Made by a program: the position numbers and the translations under genes. 64,000 nt of DNA from Desulfuromonadaceae bacterium (lineage in GTDB: Bacteria > Desulfobacterota > Desulfuromonadia > Geobacterales > Pseudopelobacteraceae). This document shows positions 17,385 to 28,500 of this stretch, in pieces (position 1 is the first letter of the stretch; each line of letters opens with the position of its first letter). The stretch covers positions 62,001-126,000 of the forward strand of contig JAQUIT010000012.1 of the NCBI GenBank assembly GCA_028681335.1, in the 5' to 3' direction. The notes beneath the pieces are model-generated. The model saw nothing but the letters and a program-made list of their open reading frames with translations. It did no database searches and was not told the origin of the DNA.

Positions 17385-19229
17385 CTATTCTGAACCCTCT
17401 ACCGGATGAAATTGCTCCCAATGTTCCGGAGAGCGCCACAACCCGGACAGAATCAGTTGACGGATGTGCAGGAACTCTTTCGGCAGCCGATCGTACATTT
17501 TGACGAACAGCTCCTCGTGGGAAACGATCTCTTCCTTCCACACATCACGATCAACAGACATCAGTTCGTAGAACTGGTCCCGACTCACGCTGTCCAGCCC
17601 GGTCCAGTCCAGATCTTCATAGCGCGGCATCCATCCGAGAGGACTCTCCACCGCTGCAGCATTGCCATTGACACGCTGCACAATCCACTTCAGTATCCTC
17701 ATATTCTCACTGTAACCAGGCCAGAGGAAGTTGCCGTTGGCATCCTTACGGAACCAGTTGACACTGAAGATCCGTGGCGGTTTTGGCGTTGTGCGCCCGA
17801 CCTGCAGCCAGTGTGCAAAATAATCAGCAACGTGATAACCGGTGAACGGCAGCATGGCGAACGGATCGCGGCGAACCGTTCCGACTGCTCCTGTTGCAGC
17901 AGCTGTTGTTTCTGATCCCATAGTAGCGGCCAGATAGACGCCGAAGCTCCAGTTGAATGATTGGTAGACCAAGGGGATCACGCTGTTGCGGCGGCCGCCG
18001 AATACAAAAGCTGCCATCGGAACACCTTTAGGGTTTTCCCATTCAGGATCAATTGACGGACACTGGCCGGCAGGCGAAGTGAAACGGGAATTCGGATGCG
18101 CTGCATTTCTGCCACATTCCGGTGTCCAGCGGTTCCCCTGCCAGTCGGTCAGAACCGGTGGCTTGGCATCGGTCATCCCTTCCCACCAGACGTCGCCATC
18201 CGGTGTCAACGCCACGTTAGTAAAGATCGTGTTACCAGCACACGAAGCCATGGCATTCGGGTTCGTCTTTTCCGATGTACCCGGCGCAACTCCGAAGAAA
18301 CCGTATTCCGGGTTGATCGCATAGAGACGTCCGTCTGCGCCCGGCTTGATCCAGGCAATATCATCACCAACGGTCGAAACTTTCCAGCCGCCTTCGGTAA
18401 AGCTTTTGGGCGGCACAAGCATCGCCAGATTTGTCTTGCCGCAGGCGCTCGGGAATGCCGCGCCAAGATACGTTTTTTCACCTTCCGGTGATTCAATGCC
18501 GAGAATCAGCATATGTTCAGCCAGCCAGCCTTCATCCTTGGCTATCTTTGAAGCGATCCGCAGAGCAAGACACTTCTTGCCGAGCAGGGCGTTACCGCCA
18601 TAACCGCTACCGTATGACCAGATCGAACGCTCCTCCGGGAAGTGGACGATATATTTTTCCTTGTTGCAAGGCCATGGCACATCTTTCTGCCCTTTCTCCA
18701 GCGGAGCACCGACAGAATGCAGACAGGGGACGAATTCGCCATTGCCAAGAACGTCGATAACGGCTTTACCCATACGGGTCATGATGCGCATATTGGCAAC
18801 AACGTAGGGTGAGTCGGATATTTCAACTCCGATTTTAGCAATCGGTGAACCGAGCGGCCCCATGCTGAAAGGGATGACATACATGGTCCGGCCGCGCATG
18901 CACCCCTTGAAAAGCTTGTTCAATGTTTCCTTCATCTCTTTAGGGTGCATCCAGTTGTTGGTCGGCCCGGCATCCTGTTTAGAGATACTGCAGATGAACG
19001 TACGATCTTCAACACGCGCAACATCGCCCGGATCTGACCAGGCCAGATAACTGTTCGGACGCTTCTCCTGGTTCAGTTTCTTGAAGGTGCCGCTCTCGAC
19101 CAGCTGATTGCAGAGCGTATCATACTCCTCCTGTGAACCGTCACACCAGTGGATCGCTTCAGGTTCGCACAGTGCGGTGACTTCTGCTACCCACTTGACC
19201 AGCTGCTCGTTCTTTACTTCGTAACTCAT
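17385..19229 (-). CDS. pckG: Phosphoenolpyruvate carboxykinase (GTP)
   Basis: 614 aa, full length. Interconverts oxaloacetate + GTP and PEP + GDP + CO2. The GTP-type signature is clear: '[15 protein letters not shown]' (kinase loop with the reactive Cys), 'TVGDDIAWI', '[14 protein letters not shown]' and '[18 protein letters not shown]'. Links the TCA cycle with gluconeogenesis, as expected in an acetate-using anaerobe. Ribosome binding site GGGGAGGCGGC. Monocistronic between two hairpins. Confidence 0.95.
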   Translation of the reverse strand: MSYEVKNEQLVKWVAEVTALCEPEAIHWCDGSQEEYDTLCNQLVESGTFKKLNQEKRPNSYLAWSDPGDVARVEDRTFICSISKQDAGPTNNWMHPKEMKETLNKLFKGCMRGRTMYVIPFSMGPLGSPIAKIGVEISDSPYVVANMRIMTRMGKAVIDVLGNGEFVPCLHSVGAPLEKGQKDVPWPCNKEKYIVHFPEERSIWSYGSGYGGNALLGKKCLALRIASKIAKDEGWLAEHMLILGIESPEGEKTYLGAAFPSACGKTNLAMLVPPKSFTEGGWKVSTVGDDIAWIKPGADGRLYAINPEYGFFGVAPGTSEKTNPNAMASCAGNTIFTNVALTPDGDVWWEGMTDAKPPVLTDWQGNRWTPECGRNAAHPNSRFTSPAGQCPSIDPEWENPKGVPMAAFVFGGRRNSVIPLVYQSFNWSFGVYLAATMGSETTAAATGAVGTVRRDPFAMLPFTGYHVADYFAHWLQVGRTTPKPPRIFSVNWFRKDANGNFLWPGYSENMRILKWIVQRVNGNAAAVESPLGWMPRYEDLDWTGLDSVSRDQFYELMSVDRDVWKEEIVSHEELFVKMYDRLPKEFLHIRQLILSGLWRSPEHWEQFHPVEGSE

Positions 19230-19410
19230 GCCGCCTCCCCAATTGAGGTATTAAAATTTAGTTTTGATTAAATAGCATACCGATGACTAAAAAAAAAGGA
19301 CTTATGTGAACCTGTATACAAAATTCTTATATATCGTTTAATCAGGCTGGTTAGGTTATCTAAGGGGAGGCGTTTATAAAAGGAGAGCCGACAAACGGTT
19401 TTTAGGCACA
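19230..19410. other. upstream region of the PEPCK gene
   Basis: AT-rich, no gene. It should carry the PEPCK promoter on the minus strand; several TATA-like stretches are present and I cannot choose among them. Confidence 0.3.
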
Positions 19411-19449
19411 ATGAAACCGGATATCCTGACATGGCCTATCCGGTTTCAT
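19411..19449 (-). terminator. hairpin after the Etf-linked oxidoreductase operon
   Basis: ATGAAACCGGATA / TATCCGGTTTCAT, a perfect 13-bp stem with a 13-base loop, 44 bases past the last stop codon of the operon. Confidence 0.65.
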
Positions 19450-19492
19450 TTGTTTACTTCTCAGAGGGAGGACTCAGCTTACCGCACGAATC

Positions 19493-21490
19493 TCAGCGCA
19501 GTAACGCCTCGGCCATTACCTCCGCCACATCCCGTACCTTGACGTTATCGGCCTTGACATCCTTCAGCCCATCTTCGAACATCGTCATGCAGTACGGACA
19601 GGCGACACAGATAGTGTCCGGGCTCTGTTCCATTGCTTCGTTGACACGCGTCAGGTTGATCCTCTCCCCGACATGCTCTTCCATCCACATCCTGCCGCCA
19701 CCGGCACCGCAGCAGAAGGCGTTATTAGTGTTACGTTCCATTTCAAGCGGCGCCTGGCCGGTAGCCGCTTCAATAACAGCTCGCGGCGCAGCGTAGACAT
19801 CATTATGGCGCCCCAGATAGCACGAATCGTGAAAAACGGTTGTTCCCATCTCCTGTGTTGTTTTGTCCAGGACAAGACGGCCATCCTCAACAAGGTTGCG
19901 TAGCAGTTCACTATGATGAATAACTTCCAGCTCAAGACCGTACTGGCGATAGTCATTTTTAAGTGTTGTAAAGCAGTGCGGGCATTGTGTGACGACCTTT
20001 TTAACGCCACGCTCGATGAACGTTGCCACGTTCTCTTTGGCCATCTTATCAAAGACGTACTCGTTCCCCAGCCTGCGTACGCTATCGCCGCAGCATTTTT
20101 CGTCCTTACCGAGAATGCCCCACGTGATCCCTGACTTATCCAGCAACTGAGCCATTGCCACGCTGACATGCTTGTTGCGCGAATCAAACGAACCGGCACA
20201 ACCGACATAAAACAGGTATTCAGTGGTCTCGCTGTCAAACGGCTTTACATCCAGCTGGCTGCACCACTTGGTCCGCTCCGACGGGGCAATACCCCAGGGG
20301 TTACTGCGCCCCTCCATGTTTTCAAACAGATTGAGCAGTTCTTCAGGAAATTTAGCTTCCGTTTCGACCAGATGGCGGCGCAGCTGGATAATTTTCGGCA
20401 TATGCTCGATAAAAACCGGACAGGCTTCCATGCAGGCACCGCAGGTGGTGCAGGACCAGATTGACTCCTCTGACACGCTCCCTTCGCCACCATCACCGAT
20501 TAACGGCTTATGCGAATGCTTCCCGTTTTTGAGTTCAGCACCGTTCTCCAGCAAATTAACCTTGATATCATGAATAACGGCACGCGGATTAAGCGGCTTA
20601 CCGGTAATACTTGCCGGGCAGACATTCTGGCAGCGGCCGCATTCGGTACAGGTAAAAGAATCAAGCAGATCTTTCCAGCTATAGCTATCGACCTGGCCGA
20701 CACCAAACGTATTTCCAACCGTGAAATCCTCCCGTGGCTGGGTGTTCGGCTTTTCCAGCCGGTGTAAAAAGCAGTTCGGGATAGCCGTCAGGATATGCAT
20801 ATGTTTGCTGTTCGGCAGATAGCAGATAAAAGCCAGAAGTGCTACAGCATGAGCCCACCAGGCAGTGACATGGATTGTCTCCAGCTGCAGCGGCGGCAGC
20901 AGCCCAGCAATGGTCGCCGATATCGGCATAATCTTTCGCGCCGCAGCAATAAATGATATCGGGTCCGCACCCGATTTAAGCATGTAATCGGCAAGCTCCG
21001 TGGCATTTAGTCCAAAGGAGGCGAGCATGAGCGTCGCAATCAGCCCGAGGATAAAAAAGGCTTCCGGAGTGCGTGCCTCCGGGTACGGCGGCGCAAAGAG
21101 CCGCCGCACGGCCGCAATTGTAACGGCCGTCAGCGCCAGCAATGATGCGATGTCGATCATAAATGCGAGCGGGACATACAGCTCAAAGGGGAGCCTGATC
21201 AGCTTGATCGTATGTGGAAAGAGCCCGTTCAGGATAAACTCGGTATTTGCCACCATCAGAATCAGAAATGACCAGAAGATGATAAAATGGTTAAAACCGA
21301 AAGGCTTCGCTATCACACGCTTCTGGCCGAACGCGTAGCGCAGCATCTCACCGATGCGCGTACCAATGTTATTAAAGCGCTCTTCCGGCCGGCCAAGCGA
21401 AAGCAGGCTGAGCCGTTTCCAGCACCCCCAGGCAAAGATTGCAAGGGAGGCGAGCAGCAGAGGGGCAAAGAGTGAAGGACTTGGTGTCAT
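19493..21490 (-). CDS. Etf-linked membrane Fe-S oxidoreductase (cytochrome b-like + CCG domains)
   Basis: 665 aa. N-terminal 240 residues hold about six membrane helices of the nitrate-reductase-gamma/cytochrome b kind. Then two [4Fe-4S] motifs ('CTECGRCQNVCP' and 'CTTCGACMEACP') and two heterodisulfide-reductase CCG domains ('YVGCAGSF...KCCGD' and 'FHDSCYLGRHN...FCCGAGGG...CPYCMTMF'). Proteins of this architecture beside etfAB carry electrons from reduced ETF to menaquinone (the ETF:menaquinone oxidoreductase type). The gene follows etfB and etfA on the same strand with a 46-base gap, which supports that role. Confidence 0.85.
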   Translation of the reverse strand: MTPSPSLFAPLLLASLAIFAWGCWKRLSLLSLGRPEERFNNIGTRIGEMLRYAFGQKRVIAKPFGFNHFIIFWSFLILMVANTEFILNGLFPHTIKLIRLPFELYVPLAFMIDIASLLALTAVTIAAVRRLFAPPYPEARTPEAFFILGLIATLMLASFGLNATELADYMLKSGADPISFIAAARKIMPISATIAGLLPPLQLETIHVTAWWAHAVALLAFICYLPNSKHMHILTAIPNCFLHRLEKPNTQPREDFTVGNTFGVGQVDSYSWKDLLDSFTCTECGRCQNVCPASITGKPLNPRAVIHDIKVNLLENGAELKNGKHSHKPLIGDGGEGSVSEESIWSCTTCGACMEACPVFIEHMPKIIQLRRHLVETEAKFPEELLNLFENMEGRSNPWGIAPSERTKWCSQLDVKPFDSETTEYLFYVGCAGSFDSRNKHVSVAMAQLLDKSGITWGILGKDEKCCGDSVRRLGNEYVFDKMAKENVATFIERGVKKVVTQCPHCFTTLKNDYRQYGLELEVIHHSELLRNLVEDGRLVLDKTTQEMGTTVFHDSCYLGRHNDVYAAPRAVIEAATGQAPLEMERNTNNAFCCGAGGGRMWMEEHVGERINLTRVNEAMEQSPDTICVACPYCMTMFEDGLKDVKADNVKVRDVAEVMAEALLR

Positions 21491-21536
21491 GATTATTCCT
21501 TTTTTTCAGACCAGCCTACCGGCTATGTGCGTCTGA

Positions 21537-22862
21537 TTATGCTTTCTGTTTCATTTCCCGGATTTTCTTCGTGATCGCCGGAACCACCTGAAACAGGTCG
21601 CCAACGATGCCATAGGTGGCGACCTCAAAGATCGGGGCACCGCTGTCGCGGTTAATGGCGATTACCATGTCTGAATCCTGCATACCGACCAGATGCTGGA
21701 TAGCGCCGGAAATCCCGCAGGCGATATAGATCTTGGGGCGGACTGTTTTACCGGTCTGACCTACCTGACGATCACCCGCCATCCATCCGGCATCAACAGC
21801 ACTGCGGGAAGCACCAACCACGCCACCCAGTTCATCCGCGAGTTCCTGGAGTATGGCAAAGTTTTCGGGAGCCATCATACCGCGCCCGCCGGAAATGATA
21901 AATTCAGCGCCCGTTATATCAACGGCCCCCTTGCTGTGAGAGTCGCGAATAATCTCGATTACTTTCGTCAGGACGCTCTCTTCGGGAACCACAAAAGTGT
22001 CGCGGATGATTGTCCCTTCTGCCCCCTCGTGCCTCTCCGGCATCGGCATCACATTGGGGCGCACGGTGGACATCTGCGGACGGTATTTGTCGCACATGAT
22101 GGTAGCCATGATGTTTCCGCCGAATGCGGGGCGGGTCTGCATCAGGTTGCGTTTATCGTCGATGGCAAGACCGGTGCAGTCTGCTGTAAGACCGGTTGCA
22201 ACCCTGGTGGCGATTGCACCGGCGAGATCACGCCCCATACCGGTGGCCCCCATGAGAATGACCTCCGGCTTATATTTCTCTATAAGGTGACAACACGCTT
22301 CCACATACGCTTCGGTCCGGTAGTGTTTATAGACAGCTGCATCCAGTAGATAGGCTTTGGCTGCGCCATGCTCAAAAGCTTCTCTGCAGAGGTGCTCGAC
22401 ATTTTCACCGATCACAAGTGCGCAAAGCTCCACGCCAAGACTGCTGGCCAGACCTGCCCCTGCACCCAGCAGTTCCCAGGAAACCTTGGCCGGCTCGCCT
22501 TCCGTCTGCTCGACAAAAACCCAGACTCCGCGGTACTCTGCCAATGTCTTGGCAATGGCAGCAGCTTCCGGATCAATCTCTTCTTCAACCGGCACGGCCG
22601 AAGTTGCCAGTTCGGCGAGAATCTGCTGTTCCTCTGCGGTGAAGAACATCTCAATGGCCGTCGAAGGACAGATCTTGACGCATTTCTGACAGCCGATGCA
22701 CTTGCCTGTTTCGATGATCGGTTCACCGCTATCCGTCATTTCGATACAGTTTACCGGGCAGGAACTCTGGCAACGGGCACCGCAGGCGATACATTTCCCC
22801 TCAAGGAGACGGGCAACACCACGCGGTTTTTTCGGTTTTGGTTTTGATTGTATTTCGCTCAT
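21537..22862 (-). CDS. etfA: Electron transfer flavoprotein alpha subunit with N-terminal ferredoxin domain
   Basis: 441 aa, about 100 longer than plain EtfA because of an N-terminal two-cluster ferredoxin domain: 'CIACGARCQSSCP' and 'CIGCQKCVKICP'. The EtfA part ends with the FAD-binding 'GQTGKTVRPKIYIACGISGAIQH' motif. It takes electrons from acyl-CoA or other dehydrogenases. Its start overlaps the etfB stop by ATGA. The membrane oxidoreductase downstream is its likely acceptor. Confidence 0.95.
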   Translation of the reverse strand: MSEIQSKPKPKKPRGVARLLEGKCIACGARCQSSCPVNCIEMTDSGEPIIETGKCIGCQKCVKICPSTAIEMFFTAEEQQILAELATSAVPVEEEIDPEAAAIAKTLAEYRGVWVFVEQTEGEPAKVSWELLGAGAGLASSLGVELCALVIGENVEHLCREAFEHGAAKAYLLDAAVYKHYRTEAYVEACCHLIEKYKPEVILMGATGMGRDLAGAIATRVATGLTADCTGLAIDDKRNLMQTRPAFGGNIMATIMCDKYRPQMSTVRPNVMPMPERHEGAEGTIIRDTFVVPEESVLTKVIEIIRDSHSKGAVDITGAEFIISGGRGMMAPENFAILQELADELGGVVGASRSAVDAGWMAGDRQVGQTGKTVRPKIYIACGISGAIQHLVGMQDSDMVIAINRDSGAPIFEVATYGIVGDLFQVVPAITKKIREMKQKA

Positions 22863-23674
22863 AACGGTAACATATCCTTCGCCATCAGTTTGTCTATCAG
22901 CAGCGCAGCGGTCCCCTCAGGATCAGCGTAGCCGTCCCCGATAATCTCTCCCTTGTCCCGCTCCGGAGAAAATATTTTGGACACCCAGGTAGGCGAACCC
23001 TTCAGGCCTATTTTCTGTTCATCCAGCTGCAGTGTCTTGTTGTTCCATACTTCGACAACGGCATCAGCAGCGACCAGTCTCATTTGTACCTTAGGGTAGC
23101 GCGGACGGTTGAGCTCGCGAACCACTGTCAGCATAGCCGGCAGCGGCGATTCGACAATCTCGTGACGTCCTTCCAGCTTACGACTGACACGGATTTTTTT
23201 TGCCTGGAGATCCAGATTGACAATTTTGTCCACCAGCGTCAACTGGCTGTAGTTGAGACGACTTGCTATGCCGGGACCAACCTGGGCGGTATCACCATCA
23301 ATCGTCTGTTTGCCGCAGAGCACGAGGCCGACCGTATCGACTTCCGCATGCAACTTGGCTATTGCTGCCGCCAGAACATTGCTTGTTGCAAGGGTATCGG
23401 CACCACCGAACACACGATCGGAAAGCAGAATGGCAAAATCAACCCCCAGCGCCAAAGCCTTTTTCAGCGTCCCTTCCGCGTTGGGGGGGCCCATTGAAAT
23501 TGCGGCAACCTTGCAGCCAAAAAGATCTTTCAGGCGCAAAGCCTCTTCCAGGGCATGGGTGTCATAGGGGTTAACTATAAAGGGGATACCGTCACGGACC
23601 AGTGTGTTTGTTACCGGATCAATCTTAACCTGGGTCGTGTCCGGGACCTGTTTGATGCAGACAACTATCAGCAT
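22859..23674 (-). CDS. etfB: Electron transfer flavoprotein beta subunit
   Basis: 271 aa, usual length. EtfB features: 'VVCIKQVPDTTQVKIDP' start, 'YDTHALEEALRLKD', 'VLCGKQTIDGDTAQVGPGIASRL' and 'RVSRKLEGRHEIVESPLPAMLTV' (the recognition loop region). First gene of the etfB-etfA-oxidoreductase operon; start behind AGGAGAGGGATTC. Confidence 0.95.
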   Translation of the reverse strand: MLIVVCIKQVPDTTQVKIDPVTNTLVRDGIPFIVNPYDTHALEEALRLKDLFGCKVAAISMGPPNAEGTLKKALALGVDFAILLSDRVFGGADTLATSNVLAAAIAKLHAEVDTVGLVLCGKQTIDGDTAQVGPGIASRLNYSQLTLVDKIVNLDLQAKKIRVSRKLEGRHEIVESPLPAMLTVVRELNRPRYPKVQMRLVAADAVVEVWNNKTLQLDEQKIGLKGSPTWVSKIFSPERDKGEIIGDGYADPEGTAALLIDKLMAKDMLPL

Positions 23675-23893
23675 GAATCCCTCTCCTGCTTGGCTATTTA
23701 GTATCCTTTGTCATGCCTTCACTTGCATTAATACGGTTTCTTATCTATTCACTATTTGTAAGATAAGCAGAGTCTCGTTTCTTACCTTAAATCTACGCCA
23801 AGTTGCAAGATATTATACTATAACAATATTTATTTAGTTTGATGAAAAATAAGGCACTATTTCATTTATTTTACCTGCAAAAGCGTTTTTTAC
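23675..23893. other. promoter region of the etfBA operon
   Basis: AT-rich, no gene. On the minus strand TATAAT occurs at about 23820-23815, but no good -35 lies at the right distance. Confidence 0.35.
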
Positions 23894-23933
23894 AAAAAAA
23901 GGAGGCCCACCCGATGTAGTCGGGTGGGCCTCC
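23894..23933 (-). terminator. Rho-independent terminator of gltBD
   Basis: On the minus strand GGAGGCCCACCCGA-N5-TCGGGTGGGCCTCC followed by TTTTTTT. Perfect 14-bp stem, 55 bases past the gltD stop. Confidence 0.95.
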
Positions 23934-23987
23934 TTGCCTCTGTTTTAATCATATATCACACTAAACCGTCATAAATCAATTCATTAG

Positions 23988-25469
23988 TTACGGCAATTCA
24001 CTACTCCCCATCAGATAACGATCACACTCACGGGCAGCTCCTCGTCCTTCATTAAAGGCCCAGACAACAAGGCTTTGCCCGCGGCGGCAATCGCCTGCTG
24101 CAAAGAGACCGGGGATATTGGTGCTGTACTTCTCGAACTCGGCCTTGATATTACTGCGCTGATCCTGTTCAAGAGCAAAAGAGTCAACCAAGGACTGTTC
24201 AGGCCCGAGAAAGCCCATCGCCAGCAACACCAGCTGGGCCGGCCGTACCTGCTCGGTACCGGGGACCGGCTTCGGCACAAACTGCCCCTTCTCGTTTTTC
24301 TCCCAGACAACCTCAACAGTATGGACGGCCTTGACGTCGCCATTCTCGTCGCCCTCGAAACGTGTAGCTGTTGTCAGATAGACCCGTGGGTCCGCGCCGA
24401 ATTTTGCCGCCGCCTCTTCCTGACCATAGTCGACCTTGTGGGTTTTTGGCCACTCCGGCCATGGATTGTCGGCGGCCCGTTGATCCGGTGAACGGGGCAT
24501 AATTTCCAGTTGCACGGCACTGGTGCAACCATGGCGAAGCGAAGTACCGACGCAGTCGGTGCCGGTATCCCCGCCACCGATGATGATGACATCCTTGTCT
24601 TTGGCGGAGATGAAGTCGCTACTGCCATTCAGCAGAGCCGCGGTATTGGCGGTCAGAAATTCCATCGCAAAATGAATCCCCTTGAGACCTCGACCATCAA
24701 TAGGGAGATCACGCGGCTGGGTGGCACCGGTTGTCACCACGACAGCATCAAATTCAGCACGTAATTTCGCCGTCGGGAACCGGCTTCCACCGATCTCGGT
24801 ATTGCAGACGAAGGTGATCCCTTCCGACTCCATCAGCTTGATGCGGCGCAATAATACGTTGCGCTTGTCGAGTTTCATATTGGGGATGCCATACATCAGC
24901 AAACCACCCGGCAGGTCGGCGCGTTCGAAAACCGTGACGCTGTGGCCTGCCTTATTGAGCTGCGCAGCGGCGGAGAGTCCGGCAGGTCCGGAGCCGACAA
25001 TCGCAACCTTTTTGCCGGTGCGAACGGCAGGGATCGCCGGAACGACCCACCCCTCTTCAAAACCACGCTCAATGATGCTGACTTCAATATTCTTGATCGT
25101 TACAGCCGGATCAATGCTCGCCAGCGTGCACGAACCTTCACAGGGAGCAGGGCAGACCCGGCCGGTAAACTCCGGGAAATTATTGGTTTTGAGCAACCTG
25201 TCCAGCGCCTGGCGCCAAAGGTTCCGGTAGACCAGGTCATTCCACTCAGGAATCAGGTTGTTGATTGGACAGCCGCTGGCCATACCGCTGATCAGTACAC
25301 CGCTGTGGCAAAAGGGTACGCCGCAATCCATGCAGCGGGCGCCCTGGGTACGCAAATCCTCATCAGGCATGTGCAGATGGAATTCGTTCCAGTCGTTAAT
25401 CCGCTCCAAAGGTTTCCGATCGGCCGGTACTTCGCGAGTATATTCCATGAATCCAGTTGGCTTTCCCAT
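23988..25469 (-). CDS. gltD: Glutamate synthase small subunit
   Basis: 493 aa. NADPH-dependent subunit that feeds electrons to GltB. N-terminal Fe-S domain with '[12 protein letters not shown]', '[13 protein letters not shown]' and '[12 protein letters not shown]'; FAD motif '[14 protein letters not shown]'; NADPH motif '[15 protein letters not shown]'; '[17 protein letters not shown]' near the end. Two ATGs are close; the second (MGKPTGF) has AGGGAA at about 8-base spacing. Downstream of gltB by 61 bases and ended by a strong terminator. Confidence 0.95.
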   Translation of the reverse strand: MGKPTGFMEYTREVPADRKPLERINDWNEFHLHMPDEDLRTQGARCMDCGVPFCHSGVLISGMASGCPINNLIPEWNDLVYRNLWRQALDRLLKTNNFPEFTGRVCPAPCEGSCTLASIDPAVTIKNIEVSIIERGFEEGWVVPAIPAVRTGKKVAIVGSGPAGLSAAAQLNKAGHSVTVFERADLPGGLLMYGIPNMKLDKRNVLLRRIKLMESEGITFVCNTEIGGSRFPTAKLRAEFDAVVVTTGATQPRDLPIDGRGLKGIHFAMEFLTANTAALLNGSSDFISAKDKDVIIIGGGDTGTDCVGTSLRHGCTSAVQLEIMPRSPDQRAADNPWPEWPKTHKVDYGQEEAAAKFGADPRVYLTTATRFEGDENGDVKAVHTVEVVWEKNEKGQFVPKPVPGTEQVRPAQLVLLAMGFLGPEQSLVDSFALEQDQRSNIKAEFEKYSTNIPGLFAAGDCRRGQSLVVWAFNEGRGAARECDRYLMGSSELP

Positions 25470-25536
25470 AATCATTTCCCTATATCTTGAAATCTTAAAG
25501 TAGAATTATCGCTCCAACACACCTGCGTGGAAACCG

Positions 25537-28500
25537 TTAATGTCCAACCATGTGTGAATTTTCCTCGAATGCTGCATTCAAAGCATCGTCACCGCTGAGA
25601 CCGGCAGCCCGTGCCCGCTCAAGCGCCTGTAGCACCCGTTTGTAATCCATCGGCATAACTTTCACAAATTGCGGCAGAATGTTCTCCCAGTTTATCAGCA
25701 TCATTTTTGCCAGAGAACTGTCGGTGAGTTCGGCATGCTTTTCAACCATCGCCTTGAGTGTTACAGCGTCTGCTTCGTCAAGCTTCTCAAGCCCGATCAT
25801 CTCCATATTGCAGCGGGCAGCTAAGTCCCCCTGCGCATCGATGACATACGCGACCCCGCCGCTCATACCTGCGGCAAAGTTGCGCCCGACCTGACCAAGA
25901 ATGGCAACCGTACCACCGGTCATATATTCGCAGCCGTGATCGCCAATCCCTTCGACGACCGCATTGACACCGGAGTTACGCACACAGAAGCGCTCGCCGG
26001 CCATACCACGGAGATATGCTGTGCCGCTTGTCGCCCCGTAAAAAGCAACATTGCCGGCGATAATATTCTCTTCCGCCTTGAAGACAGACCCGGCCGGCGG
26101 ATAGACGATGATCGTGCCGCCGCTCAGACCCTTGCCAAGATAATCATTTGCGTCTCCCGACAATTTCATGGTTATGCCACGCGGTATGAACGCCCCGAAA
26201 CTCTGCCCTGCAGAGCCGTTAAAGGTGAGGTTGACCGTATCGTCCGGGAGCCCGTTGGCACCATGATGACGAGTAATCTCATTACCAAGGATTGTCCCAA
26301 CCACCCGGTGGACATTGGTAATAGGCAGCTCCGCGCTGACCTTTTCACCCTTTTCAATAGCCGGTTGACAGATATCCAGCAGTTTTGTCATGTCGATTGA
26401 TTTTTCCAGACCGTGATCCTGCGGCTCCGTGCAGTAGCGACCAACGTTCAGTGCTACTTTTGGCTGATAGAGCATGTTGGAGAAGTCGAGCCCCTGTGCC
26501 TTCCAGTGGTCAATGGCCTTATTTGCCTCCAACACATCGCAGCGACCTACCATCTCGTTAACGGTACGGAAACCGAGTTGCGCCATGATCTCGCGCAGCT
26601 CCTGTGCGACAAAACGCATAAAGTTGACGACATACTCAGGCTTGCCGCTGAAATTCTTGCGCAGCGCCGGGTCCTGAGTTGCAACACCGGTAGGACAGGT
26701 GTTGCTTTGACAGACACGCATCATGACACAACCCAGCGTCACCAATGGTGCAGTGGCAAAACCGAACTCTTCGGCGCCAAGCAGTGCGGCAACGGCAACA
26801 TCGCGGCCGGTCTTCAACTGCCCATCGGCTTCAATGATGATGCGGCTGCGCAGATTGTTAAGCAACAGCGTCTGGTGCGTTTCCGCCAGGCCAAGTTCCC
26901 AGGGGAGACCGGCATGTTTGATACTCGAGATCGGCGATGCACCGGTACCGCCATCATAGCCGCTGATCAAGACGACATCGGCATGGGCCTTGGCAACACC
27001 TGCGGCAATGGTACCGACGCCGACTTCAGATACCAGCTTGACGCTGATGCGGGCGCGACGGTTGGCATTTTTCAGATCGTGGATCAACTCGGCAAGATCC
27101 TCGATGGAGTAGATATCATGGTGCGGCGGCGGCGAAACAAGGCCGACACCAGGTGTTGTATGGCGCGTTTTGGCGATCCATGGGTAGACCTTGTGTCCAG
27201 GCAGTTCCCCGCCTTCGCCCGGCTTGGCACCCTGTGCCATCTTGATCTGCAACTCACCGGCATTAGTCAGGTAATCGCTGGTGACCCCGAAGCGGCCGGA
27301 AGCAACCTGCTTGATATTGCTGTTTTTGGAATCACCCAGTTCATTGGTCCAGGTAAAGCGTTCCGGATCTTCGCCGCCCTCACCGGTGTTGGATCTGCCG
27401 CCGATACGGTTCATGGCGATCGCCAACGCTTCGTGCGCCTCCTTGCTGATGGAACCGTAAGACATGGCGCCGGTCTTGAAGCGTTTCATGATTTCCTCAA
27501 CCGGCTCAACTTCATCGAGCGGTATGGAAGGCATGTTGTCCTTGAATTCCAGCATACCGCGAAGGGTATAGTGCCGCGTGCTCTGGTCGTCAATCAGTGA
27601 GGAGAACACCTTGAACTCGTTATAATCGTCGGTACGCGTTGCTTTCTGCAACGAGGTAATAGTCAGCGGGTTATACTGGTGTTCCTCGCCGTCCTTGCGC
27701 CATTGATAGATGCCACCAGGAGCGAGGGTAACTTCCGGGGCAACCCGCTCGGGATACGCCTGTGCATGCCGTTCCATCAGTTCGCGGGCGATACCGTCAA
27801 TATCGGTTCCTCCGATTCTCGACGGCGTCCAGGTGAAGTAACGCTCAATAACCGATTGATGCAGGCCGACAGCCTCAAAGATCTGGGCGGTACGATAGCT
27901 CTGCACCGTGGAAATGCCCATCTTGGCCATTGTCTTGACGACCCCTTTGATGGAGGCCTTGATATAGTTTTTGACCGCTTTCTTGAGGTCTACTTCCGGC
28001 AACATCCCCTGCTGAATCATATCATCCAGGGATTCAAAGGCCAGATAGGGGTTGATGGCGTTGATTCCGTAACCGAGCAGCACAGCGAAGTGGTGCACCT
28101 CACGCGGTTCACCCGACTCAAGAATCAGGGAAACTCTGGTACGGGTGCCGCTGCCGACAAGATGCAGATGCAGTCCGGAAACAGCCAGCAACGCCGGAAT
28201 TGCCGCATTATCCCGGTCAACGCCACGATCGGAAATAATCAGGATATTGCTGCCGGATTCAACCGCCACGTCGGCGGCCGCAAACAGCGCTTCAAGCCCC
28301 TTCTCCATAGCGTCGGCACCGCGACTCGCCGGAAAGAGCAGCGACAGCGTGGCTGACTTGAAACCCGGCCGGTCTATCTGACGCAGTTTCTCGAGCTCCT
28401 GGTTGCTCAGTAGCGGATGATCCAGCTTGATCATCCGCGCGCTGGCTGCGGTCGGCTCCAACAGATTGCCTTCCGAACCGATCAGCGTGGTGGTTGATGT

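Noticed and set aside
26413..27600. 395-codon open frame opposite gltB
   Set aside because: Antisense shadow of a highly conserved gene with strong third-base bias; no recognisable domain.
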